Shown here in pieces: positions 48,101 to 52,468 of a stretch of DNA of 64,000 bases. The notes beneath the pieces are model-generated. The model worked only from the letters and a program-made list of their open reading frames with translations. It searched no databases and was not told where the DNA came from. The stretch comes from Ampullaceana balthica. Lineage: Eukaryota; Mollusca; Gastropoda; Lymnaeidae. How positions within the stretch are numbered: the first letter of the stretch is position 1; every line of letters starts with the position of its first letter. A program made the translations under genes and the position numbers. The stretch lies in NCBI GenBank assembly GCA_944989445.1, contig CALYLW010000052.1:779058-843057 (forward strand). The letters are read 5' to 3'.

Positions 48101-49407
48101 TGAGATGTTATTAAGTTATTCAACGTAAGTTCTTACTGAGGCGATGATAACATTTTTGTGAATCTCATTTTAAATCTTTCGTCCCATCGTTGTGAAAGAT
48201 ATCCTCGACTATATAAACAAAGTCTTTCTTTTTTTAAAATTAAACAAATTAGAAAGCTCGATGCATGAGTTCGAGAGTTTCATTTATTGAATTATCTGAA
48301 TACTGTACATCATAGGCAATTTTCCCTCTAAGGTTCGCAGGTCCATATGCAAAATAAAAGAACTCATGTGCAAAGCTGCTCAGCATCCATGTTTTGTGCA
48401 GTATTTTTCAAAATTTGCTGCGCTGCAATTCTAAACTGCTGCGCGTAGTCAGTCAGATATCTGCGCGGCCGCGCAGCTTAAAGGGAACATTGCTCATAGG
48501 AGGAGAGAGCTGTATAAATGTTGTATAAGTGTTTAGAGATGTCCCATTGTATGATGTAGAAACAACTGGCCCGATGAAGGCAGGAGATTCTTATTTAAAT
48601 TATTACATTGTATTTAGCTTTTTTAAACAGAGGTAAAACACCTTGTTTACTTTGGTTAAAGTTATTCGCTTCTTATTTTGTAGTCTGGACCGATTTTCTG
48701 ATTTTTGTAGGCTTACTAGTTTTAAAAAAAAATTAAGGTATTGCAGTCATTTTGAAAAGTTTTAATCCGTACATATGTTGCAATAGTTTTTGTTTCTGAG
48801 TTAGTCCAACTATACTGGGAACTGAGTCAACACCACAGTGTGAAGTTAAAGAAATATGCACACTAATCCGTTGAAACAGCTGCAACTTGCTTTTTTTTTC
48901 TTTAGCTTTCCCTTCTATTTATATTAAGTCTTCTGGTGACGTATTTTGTCAAATCCGGATGTGTAGTCAACATAACATGAGTGCACTTGGTATACCTTGA
49001 GTCTCTCAAAACTGTTGACATATTCTACTTTATACTCTATTAAATAGGATTACTTGTAATAAAAGCTTTCTTGCTCCAGAATAAATCATGGCTGATAACT
49101 AGACAAAGTAAGAAGAATTTCAAGTTGATCATAACTACATTTGTTATTAATAACGTGTTCTGATTCTAATTCTAGTGTTTTTAAATTACGTTTTCCCCGC
49201 ATAAAATGTTGGATTGGTTGAAGCCGTTGTAAATAAATGAAGACTTTATAACAAAGTGTTTACTCTTAATACACTATAGAACGTTAACTTTTGTCTACAT
49301 TTCAGCTGTATGACAATGCCATGATCAATGCTGGACTCATCGAGGACCCCAGGATTGGTGTGTCTCGACTGCAGAACCTGCTGGAGAAGGCTCTGGCCAA
49401 GGTCTAA
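6042..49407 (+). CDS. TRAP1: TRAP1, mitochondrial Hsp90 chaperone (18 exons)
   Basis: This is an ATP-dependent Hsp90-family chaperone of the mitochondrial matrix. Exons are 6042-6180, 10885-11052, 12206-12288, 12683-12832, 13996-14067, 14379-14548, 15329-15438, 15611-15684, 15877-16039, 16173-16286, 16589-16658, 18372-18519, 18693-18820, 19550-19740, 19886-19971, 20127-20272, 21749-21821 and 49306-49407. All introns are GT-AG, phases match throughout, and the sum is 2187 nt (728 aa; human TRAP1 is 704). The first 40 residues are basic and lack acidic residues, as in a mitochondrial presequence. The GHKL ATPase is intact: [10 protein letters not shown] (134-143), DTGVG (181-185) and GQFGVGFYS (225-233). 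The middle domain has [17 protein letters not shown], with the Hsp90-type catalytic Arg at about 428. Start chosen: AAGATGGCGG context, upstream of an open presequence. An AG at 6004-6005 could be an acceptor for an untranslated upstream exon. Intron 17 is exceptional at 27.5 kb. Confidence 0.96.
6370..6428 (+). pseudogene. LINE C-terminal fragment, left half
   Basis: An open stretch reads [20 protein letters not shown], a motif typical of the region downstream of the reverse transcriptase in Jockey/CR1/L2-like LINEs. Its continuation lies at 10137-10433, on the far side of the inverted-repeat element that split it. Confidence 0.7.
6509..10124. mobile_element. 3.6-kb foldback element in TRAP1 intron 1
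   Basis: Block order is P-A-P'-A', where ' means reverse complement: P 6509-6669, A 6670-8339, P' 8340-8500, A' 8501-10124. A and A' are about 1.6 kb each and match along most of their length with many substitutions and indels, so the structure is old. P and P' end in TAGGTACTTTGACAG and its complement; the far right end is CTATCGAAGTACCTA. Both arms carry the 20-mer TTCGCGCATCGTTCTGCGCA or its complement near their outer ends. The 12-mer GTTAAAGTTAAA occurs just outside at 6486-6497 and 10125-10136, consistent with a target duplication. No transposase was recognised. Confidence 0.8.
10137..10505 (+). pseudogene. LINE C-terminus and 3' tail, right half
   Basis: Translation gives [17 protein letters not shown], then a frame break, then [20 protein letters not shown] ending at a TAA near 10430. 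The [10 protein letters not shown] motif is the usual end of Jockey/CR1/L2-like LINE proteins. The 3' tail runs to CTATAGAAGTAGCGTCTGTA. A second copy of the same 3' end lies at 55945-56110. Confidence 0.75.
10885..11052 (+). CDS. TRAP1: TRAP1 exon 2
   Basis: It encodes the rest of the presequence, including [19 protein letters not shown], then [10 protein letters not shown], equivalent to the HSII segment that follows the cleavage region in vertebrate TRAP1. The acceptor at 10883-10884 was chosen over a second AG at 10905-10906 because only the first keeps phase with exon 1. Confidence 0.88.
12206..12288 (+). CDS. TRAP1: TRAP1 exon 3
   Basis: It encodes [24 protein letters not shown] (shown split), the first strand and helix of the Hsp90 N-terminal ATPase domain. 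The acceptor is TTTCAG and the donor GTAGGA. Confidence 0.96.
12683..12832 (+). CDS. TRAP1: TRAP1 exon 4 (ATPase N motif)
   Basis: It carries [19 protein letters not shown], with the catalytic Glu (residue 135) and Mg-binding Asn (residue 139) of the GHKL fold. The exon is 50 whole codons, phase 0 on both sides. Confidence 0.97.
13103..13685. mobile_element. TIR element (583 bp) in TRAP1 intron 4
   Basis: The left end TACCGTATAAACTCGTTCTA matches the complement of the right end, TACTGTATTTACTCGTTCTA. Subterminal GCCGACC/GGTCGGC also mirror each other. There is no coding sequence inside. A TA target duplication is possible, but the superfamily was not established. Confidence 0.75.
13996..14067 (+). 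CDS. TRAP1: TRAP1 exon 5 (DTGVG motif)
   Basis: It carries [24 protein letters not shown] (shown split). This is the nucleotide-binding Asp-Thr-Gly loop and the start of the ATP lid. Confidence 0.97.
14379..14548 (+). CDS. TRAP1: TRAP1 exon 6 (glycine-rich loop)
   Basis: It carries [20 protein letters not shown], the G2 glycine-rich box that closes over ATP. It ends in phase 2 within a Gly codon. Confidence 0.97.
15329..15438 (+). CDS. TRAP1: TRAP1 exon 7
   Basis: It encodes [20 protein letters not shown], the last strands of the ATPase domain (the RGTKI threonine contacts nucleotide in Hsp90s). Confidence 0.95.
15611..15684 (+). CDS. TRAP1: TRAP1 exon 8
   Basis: It encodes [20 protein letters not shown], the domain boundary where other Hsp90s carry the KYSxFVxxPI motif. 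TRAP1 lacks the charged linker seen in cytosolic Hsp90, and so does this protein. Confidence 0.95.
15877..16039 (+). CDS. TRAP1: TRAP1 exon 9
   Basis: It encodes [20 protein letters not shown] and [15 protein letters not shown] of the middle domain. The donor lies inside CCAA|GTGAGG; reading on past it gives a non-homologous tail. Confidence 0.95.
16173..16286 (+). CDS. TRAP1: TRAP1 exon 10
   Basis: It encodes [20 protein letters not shown] and [12 protein letters not shown] of the middle domain. Confidence 0.96.
16589..16658 (+). CDS. TRAP1: TRAP1 exon 11 (catalytic Arg)
   Basis: It encodes [20 protein letters not shown]. The Arg in NLSRELL is the middle-domain residue that contacts the ATP gamma-phosphate in Hsp90 proteins. 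Confidence 0.97.
17440..17790 (+). repeat. CRE-bearing interspersed repeat, copy 1
   Basis: It shares long stretches with copies at 24.7, 34.9 and 54.3 kb, such as ATTAAACTTCCTGGAATGTA and ACACAAAGTATTTTATAATT. A perfect TGACGTCA lies at 17571-17578; the second site is mutated to TGACTTCA. The GC-rich 5' end is degraded. It lies in TRAP1 intron 11. Confidence 0.85.
17978..18090 (+). repeat. dispersed repeat pair in TRAP1 intron 11
   Basis: It matches 16714-16841 in the same intron. Shared blocks include GTGATGAATG, CAATGTTGACA and AGCATGGGGCCATCTGAG. They are either a local duplication or two copies of an unidentified short element. Confidence 0.6.
18372..18519 (+). CDS. TRAP1: TRAP1 exon 12
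   Basis: It encodes [20 protein letters not shown] and [15 protein letters not shown] of the middle domain. Confidence 0.96.
18693..18820 (+). CDS. TRAP1: TRAP1 exon 13
   Basis: It encodes [20 protein letters not shown] and [18 protein letters not shown]. The acceptor is TGTACAG and the donor GTAGGA. Confidence 0.96.
19550..19740 (+). CDS. TRAP1: TRAP1 exon 14
   Basis: It encodes [20 protein letters not shown] and [16 protein letters not shown] at the start of the C-terminal domain. The acidic end ([12 protein letters not shown]) is the variable loop of the family. Confidence 0.96.
19886..19971 (+). CDS. TRAP1: TRAP1 exon 15
   Basis: It encodes [20 protein letters not shown] of the C-terminal domain. 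Confidence 0.95.
20127..20272 (+). CDS. TRAP1: TRAP1 exon 16
   Basis: It encodes [26 protein letters not shown] and [10 protein letters not shown]. These match the TRAP1 block where VTVLEMGAARHFLR precedes LLQPTLEINPRH. Confidence 0.97.
20683..20794. repeat. 37-bp tandem repeat, 3 copies
   Basis: Copies start at 20683, 20721 and 20758 with core ACATCAATGAACATTACTAA. The first is the most diverged. Confidence 0.85.
21749..21821 (+). CDS. TRAP1: TRAP1 exon 17
   Basis: It encodes [20 protein letters not shown] and LLAEQ, equivalent to the RHALIKKL...LLVDQ segment of human TRAP1. The donor GTGAGT opens a 27.5-kb intron. Confidence 0.95.
22301..22726. repeat. minisatellite, two alternating 21-26-bp units
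   Basis: Units of type TCATGTGTCAGACTTACAGC and TCATGTGTTGGACACAGCAA alternate irregularly for about 425 bp. Long open frames across it are products of the repetition. Confidence 0.92.
22729..22819. mobile_element. truncated hAT MITE fragment
   Basis: It begins CACTGTTCCCTTTTAGCTGT, matching the end of the MITEs at 23355-23534 and 48317-48492. It runs through the GC-rich CGTGCAGCAATTTTAGAATT block and stops where the 21-bp array starts. Confidence 0.7.
22820..22993. repeat. 21-bp minisatellite, 8 perfect copies
   Basis: The unit is TTGTCCAGTGGCAGCAGTGA plus C, repeated with no visible substitution. Because 21 is a multiple of 3, all frames on both strands stay open or periodic, giving spurious Ser/Gly or Cys/His-rich open frames. 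Confidence 0.95.
23355..23534. mobile_element. hAT-type MITE (180 bp)
   Basis: Ends CAGTGTTCCCTTTAAGC and AGAGGGAACATTG form the inverted repeat. Flanks are ATCATCAT (23347-23354) and GTCATCAT (23535-23542), an 8-bp duplication with one difference. Related copies lie at 48317-48492 and (truncated) 22729-22819. Confidence 0.82.
23569..24184 (+). mobile_element. internally deleted hAT element with BED finger
   Basis: Ends TAGGGCTG and CAGCCCTA are flanked by a perfect 8-bp duplication TTTCTTTA (23561-23568 and 24185-24192). Subterminal DNA is full of ATTAATCGAT-type palindromes. The only coding content is about 190 bp (23850-24045) encoding [17 protein letters not shown] and [12 protein letters not shown]. 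This is a BED zinc finger (Cys-x2-Cys, then His-x4-His), the DNA-binding domain at the start of hAT transposases. The catalytic RNaseH-like and dimerisation parts are absent. Confidence 0.85.
24692..25130 (+). repeat. CRE-bearing interspersed repeat, copy 2
   Basis: It starts with a GC-rich palindrome, GGGCGCCTACGGCGCCC. It continues through the shared body with TGACGTCA at 24906-24913 and a one-base variant TGATGTCA at 25002-25009. It ends near CCAACCTGTGACTTGGGC. Confidence 0.88.
25261..25372. repeat. 30-bp tandem repeat, ~4 copies
   Basis: The unit starts GTTGTATCATTATGGTATGG, in exact 30-bp register at 25261, 25291, 25321 and 25351. Confidence 0.92.
25601..26020. repeat. 20-bp minisatellite, 21 copies, no indels
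   Basis: The unit is ATTGTCTAGCCATACCCCAT. Exactly 21 units run in perfect 20-bp register. Variation is limited to positions 1-4 and 9-11, and variants (ATGT, CTCG, TAGTTAT) occur in blocks, the sign of local unit duplication. Confidence 0.96.
27551..28110. repeat. 37-bp minisatellite, ~15 copies
   Basis: The unit contains CGTCATAGCAAACCAATTGT and GTTGATGTGCCGTGTAT. Copies are nearly identical; the first is a shorter variant. Confidence 0.95.
28697..28800. repeat. 104-bp nested palindrome
   Basis: It is symmetric about CCTAGG (centre between 28748 and 28749), with only two mismatched pairs over 52-bp arms. Each arm itself contains a palindrome around ACCCGGGT. The outer ends read AACAGGCCAGATTAAACCCC. 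A diverged relative lies at 1662-1737. Confidence 0.9.
29636..30680. repeat. 35-bp minisatellite, ~30 copies
   Basis: Every unit contains CCATTGGTACCTG. The left part (to about 30120) has a TATCAAGATCAAATG half; the right part has TATCATGACGGAATGTCTT. Two related subfamilies thus make up one 1.05-kb array. The 35-bp period rotates the reading frame, so the protein periodicity is 35 residues. Confidence 0.95.
31108..31860. repeat. 33-bp minisatellite, ~23 copies
   Basis: The unit contains GACTCTAAGATAATATATCT and GGTACATGACTCT. Because 33 is divisible by 3, it forms a 258-codon + frame (repeat [11 protein letters not shown]) and a 191-codon - frame. No start context, splice sites or homology suggest a real gene. 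Confidence 0.95.
32148..32684. repeat. ~110-bp tandem repeat with CA tract, 5 copies
   Basis: Each copy starts GCATTTCAATCTGAGCTGAG and includes a poly-C run followed by a (CA)n run of varying length. Copies start at about 32148, 32253, 32362, 32471 and 32571. Confidence 0.93.
33210..33310. repeat. short AATTATACCAATCATA repeats
   Basis: About six imperfect 15-16-bp copies of AATTATACCAATCATA lie in a row. Confidence 0.8.
33594..34218. mobile_element. possible hAT-like remnant
   Basis: TAGGGTTGTCAATA at the left and TTGACAGGCCTA at the right are imperfect inverted ends. Both have CCGGGTACCCG-type sequence just inside. The flanks (TCCTAGAC, CTAGTGAC) do not form a clean duplication. Confidence 0.4.
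34845..35205 (-). repeat. CRE-bearing interspersed repeat, copy 3
   Basis: This is the reverse-strand copy of the family seen at 17.4, 24.7 and 54.3 kb. Both palindromes are perfect: TGACGTCA at 34903-34910 and 35008-35015. The 5' end (AGGTTGTAGGGCGC on the - strand) is at the right. Confidence 0.88.
35262..35320. repeat. AATAGATCCGTCTGGC repeat, ~4 copies
   Basis: Four near-identical 15-16-bp units lie just outside CRE repeat copy 3. Confidence 0.85.
36155..36990. repeat. 150-bp higher-order repeat of 20-bp units
   Basis: The basic unit is of type CTGTCGTTAGTGGCCCCAAC. GGTCTAATCCTTCTTTAG recurs at 36155, 36305, 36455, 36605 and 36755, exactly 150 bp apart, so there are four full higher-order units. 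They are followed by simpler 20-bp units to about 36990. Confidence 0.93.
38667..39045. repeat. 44-bp minisatellite, ~8.6 copies
   Basis: The unit contains AAGTCAATCTGCTGTGGTGT and AGATACCTCCTACCTCGTGA. Copies are almost identical. Confidence 0.95.
40136..40214. repeat. 18-bp tandem repeat, ~4-5 copies
   Basis: The unit is GGCAGTGTGTTGTGTCTT. A second short array (GCCTGCTGTCATCAAG, about 4 copies) follows at about 40337-40400. Confidence 0.88.
41615..41978. repeat. 23-bp minisatellite, ~16 copies
   Basis: The unit is TTTCCACAGTTGAGAATGTC plus AAG, with rare substitutions and one shortened copy near 41875. Confidence 0.95.
42293..45204 (-). pseudogene. LINE ORF2: endonuclease (part), RT, C-terminus
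   Basis: About 970 codons are open from [10 protein letters not shown] to a TGA at 42293-42295. The endonuclease half carries [11 protein letters not shown] (about 44.95 kb) and the His motif [11 protein letters not shown] (about 44.67 kb). The RT carries [41 protein letters not shown] and the catalytic LLFADDAAL (about 43.15 kb). The C-terminus carries [10 protein letters not shown] and a basic tail. No internal stop was seen, so the insertion looks recent. It cannot make a whole endonuclease, because the N-terminal 75 or so residues are inverted onto the other strand. The open frame continues upstream through inverted sequence with no meaning. Confidence 0.9.
45364..45586 (+). pseudogene. 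LINE ORF2 N-terminus, inverted
   Basis: It encodes [13 protein letters not shown] and [16 protein letters not shown], the WNVR and QETR motifs that open an AP-type endonuclease (the Glu is a metal ligand). It then reads [13 protein letters not shown] and stops at the target duplication. The next residues are found on the - strand from about 45203 down. The 5' UTR, including CCGCCCGCCTTAAGCTGGGC, precedes it from about 45205. Confidence 0.85.
46320..46346. repeat. (TTTC)n microsatellite
   Basis: About five TTTC units are followed by a T run. Confidence 0.85.
46727..46982. mobile_element. PIF/Harbinger-like MITE (256 bp)
   Basis: The inverted ends are GGGGCCGTCCATAAAGTACG and its complement, matching for about 26 bp. 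A 3-bp TAA lies directly outside both ends (46724-46726, 46983-46985), as expected for PIF/Harbinger-type target sites. The interior has G-rich runs and a TGACGTCA. The superfamily rests on the TAA duplication alone. Confidence 0.75.
47571..47744. mobile_element. MITE with GTGGCGTAGCTAGG ends
   Basis: GTGGCGTAGCTAGG (47574-47587) and CCTAGCTATGCCAC (47728-47741) are inverted with one mismatch. TGGCAG occurs outside both (47565-47570, 47745-47750). The interior is G/C-run rich and non-coding. Confidence 0.7.
48317..48492. mobile_element. hAT-type MITE (176 bp), inverted relative to 23.4-kb copy
   Basis: Left end CAATTTTCCCTCTAAGG and right end TTAAAGGGAACATTG match the 23355-23534 MITE in reverse. 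Flanks are ATCATAGG (48309-48316) and CTCATAGG (48493-48500), an 8-bp duplication with one change. Confidence 0.82.
49306..49407 (+). CDS. TRAP1: TRAP1 exon 18 (C-terminus, stop)
   Basis: It encodes [20 protein letters not shown] and [13 protein letters not shown], then TAA. This matches the [20 protein letters not shown] end of human TRAP1, so the 27.5-kb gap to exon 17 is a true intron. The acceptor is ACATTTCAG. Confidence 0.97.
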   Translation: MYDNAMINAGLIEDPRIGVSRLQNLLEKALAKV

Positions 49408-50005
49408 CTGACAGCAACACTGGATTGAATAGATCAACTACACAGGACCATGCATCGCATATCAACATTGATCATAACCTTATCAAGGGAAGACGGCATT
49501 CAGGTTGGGGAGGTTATAGGACCTTTTCCTAACTTAACTCTGGCCATTACTGTTTTTCACTCACCTAATGAAATCTCAAGCATTGATTTGGTGATTAAAA
49601 CTGTATACACCATGTTGGTGTAGAAAAGGACGACAAGATGAAAATGTAACAGCTAATTTTTCATTACCAACTAGCTTAAATTTAAAACATTTTGTATGCA
49701 ACAGTATTTTAAAATAATATAGATACACATAATATAGATACACATGTATATTGTTTAGGGTAGGCATCCACAAAATGTTTACCTTAATTGACACATAATT
49801 TCAATATTGTTAATTTTTTGTTTGGGAAAAATTAAAATCTTTAATTGTATTTTTGTTTTTCTTTTATACATTCAAGTATACTATTATATTTGGCCCATAA
49901 AATCTAAACTCATTTTTTAATTTTGGAATTGAGTTTTACCTTTTAATATACCTTTACAAACACAACAAATTTAGAGCTATAATCCTGTCTCATAGAGAAG
50001 TTAAT

Positions 50006-50011
50006 AATAAA
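50006..50011 (+). terminator. candidate TRAP1 poly(A) signal
   Basis: This is the first canonical AATAAA after the TRAP1 stop codon, about 600 bp downstream. Read support is unknown. Confidence 0.45.
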
Positions 50012-50095
50012 CTTATAAGTTTTCTTCTTATATTTTAAATTAATGGAAACTTAAGTTTAGTTAACAATGTGATAAATCTTTTTCAAGTCGTTTTA

Positions 50096-50161
50096 TTTTG
50101 TGACGGGGAGGGGAGAGTTAACAATGGTCAAAAATAGCTTGACGTTCTTTATGGACGGCCC
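50096..50161. mobile_element. Harbinger-like MITE end fragment
   Basis: GGGGAGGGGAGAGTTAACAA followed by CTTTATGGACGGCCC matches the right end of the 46727-46982 MITE. No left end is present. It lies between the two convergent genes. Confidence 0.75.
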
Positions 50162-50298
50162 AAATATGTATGATTTTAAAATGACCACGATTATCTCCCT
50201 TATGCTATTTGCGACTAGTATCTGCAAACACCCAAGGAAAGACTTAAAACACTCAAAATGTAAACAAGATTAAATCCAGGATTTGGCTTAACTTTTAA

Positions 50299-50304
50299 TT
50301 TATT
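50299..50304 (-). terminator. candidate ATP6V0C poly(A) signal
   Basis: TTTATT on + is AATAAA on the - strand, about 2.0 kb after the ATP6V0C stop. Nearer A-rich variants exist, so the 3' UTR could be shorter. Confidence 0.3.
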
Positions 50305-51678
50305 TTACTGCATGACACCAATTTGTAAAAAAAAATAATTACCCAGATGTACACAATCAGCAACACTAAAACTACCACTTTAACAGCTGAGTCAGATTTA
50401 TAGACTCTACACAAAAACACTACAAACTTGTGAATGTCTGCAATAATTAGCCAAATACTCACATAAGTCAATCATACTATTGATACCATCCATCAACACA
50501 TACATTCTCACTAAAGAAAAATTAGCAGGACATTACACAGAATAACCACTAATGTTTATTGGGCCTCTGAATTATCAATACACTTCCAAGTAATTGAATC
50601 AAATGATAAAAATTATCCATGTACATACATACCAAAATAATGCAATGACTCTAGCTCTCATGTTTCAACATAACTGACGTGGGGTGGTACCACACACAAT
50701 ACACTCAAATTCTTTGAGAAATCGAATGGTGATTGAATTGGGGAAATCGCCAACCCTCCATTTCAAAATGCCTCATAAGAGAAATGACATTTGGAGCCAC
50801 TCATCAACAGCCACACTATAAATTATCTATAGCTAGACCTGTACAAAATGTGAGGGACTATCTACAACAAAAATCAGTGATGTTTATGAGACTGTAGCAA
50901 AGATGCACTTTGGTCCAGTTTGATTACATTACCTCAGGACTATGAATAGAAACCATATCCTCTCTGAAACAAAGACCATTAAAAAGCCTCTGCTGGCATC
51001 TCTACCGTTATTACACTGAGCAAATGAGAGTACATGGATGACAAAACATTTCAGAGGAGAGCTTATAACTAATAACAAAAAAAAATAATAAAAACTAACT
51101 TTAAAAATTGTGAAGGTATTTTATTACAAACATTACTAAAACTACATTTTCATGTGTTCTGTGGAATGTTAAAATTTTTCTATTACTATTGCCTCAACAA
51201 AAAAATAATTAAACAAAGCCTACCAATTAAAACGAATATAATAATTACAATGTAATCCAAACAACTGTTTTATTTTAATAAAGTAATTAAAAGCACCTGT
51301 AATAAGTACACAATTTTGTGTGAAAATGTCATGTTCAGGCGCTGTGCTCGAGCAATGAGTTTACCATTTACAAAATGTCAAAAGTAGAAATTTAAAGCAG
51401 GCTAAAAAACAAAACTGATTACATAAACAGATGAATTGTATGCAGTTTAAACAAAAAATCCTCCTGTTATACATGGTATAAGAACATAAATATGACATGA
51501 AAATAACTATATATAATATGACACCAGGGTTTATAATCAATCCATCCATGATGAAGGACAATGTACACCCAATCAAGACAACCGTGTTGATTGTTCAAGT
51601 GTCTGTTTCATTCTTTGTCATCACAGATACTCAGTGGAAAGTTTATATTTTCTTATCTTAAACCTTAAAGACAAATTT

Positions 51679-51706
51679 GGAGAGAGAGAGAGAGGGGGGG
51701 GGGTGT
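51679..51706. repeat. (GA)n/(G)n microsatellite
   Basis: A run of GA dinucleotides passes into a G run, within the presumed ATP6V0C 3' UTR. Confidence 0.85.
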
Positions 51707-52263
51707 TCATTGTCAAGCTTTGGCACAAATGATTAAATTTTAATTTGCCTGACTCATGCCAATTGCAAATAAAATGGGAAATTTTTAAAATTCACTTTGA
51801 CAAAAATTATTGTCACAATATTCCATTTGTGCTGCTAAACTAGAAGATCTTTAGCTATCAAATGATTCCCAGGACAGACAAAGTAAATTATTTAAAATTT
51901 GTGCTGGAAACTTTTTTTTAAAGTTTTGATTTTGAACAAAGTTTTAGAATGAACAAACAAAAAAAATATACAAAAATTAAAGCTCTCCTCTTGATAGACT
52001 TTAAAAAAAAAGAATTTACCAGAATTAAATGTACCAAACACTAAAAACAAAATAAATCCGAAATAATCACGGTACAATATTCAGCATTATTCCTAAAGAA
52101 AATAAATCTAAATGCAGAGACAGACATTGAGGAATTTATACTCTGCTCTTCTCTTGTAAATTATACTACCATAGTATTTTATTTTTTAAATGTGAACATT
52201 GAAACCACTTCTGAATTTTGTGAGGGGGTATGGTATTCCTAAGGAGATAACTGCACCAAAGAT

Positions 52264-52468
52264 CTACTTGACTGACAAAATAAGGGCCACGATAAGCCCG
52301 TATAGACCCAATACTTCTGCAAAAATAAGGATCAGAATCATGCCGACGAATAACCTGGGTTGTTGCGCCGTGCCCCTCACACCAGCATCTCCTACTATGC
52401 CAATAGCAAATCCTGCAGCCATACCACTAAGTCCTACACTAAGACCAGCACCAAGATGAAGGAAACTC
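52264..52468 (-). CDS. ATP6V0C: ATP6V0C exon 3
   Basis: It encodes [20 protein letters not shown] through LILSVK and a TAG stop. It includes helices 3 and 4 and the essential Glu141. The acceptor is TATTTCAG on the - strand. Confidence 0.97.

Larger units (their letters stand above)
21822..49305. other. TRAP1 intron 17: 27.5-kb minisatellite-rich intron
   Basis: No nested conserved gene was recognised here. At least 14 separate minisatellites together make up about one fifth of it. It also holds hAT and Harbinger-like MITEs, a BED-finger hAT derivative, two CRE-bearing repeats and a 5'-inverted LINE. Stretches 26.0-27.5, 28.1-28.7, 30.7-31.1, 37.0-38.6 and 39.1-40.1 kb show no feature I can name. 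They are less AT-rich than the first part of the gene. Confidence 0.85.
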
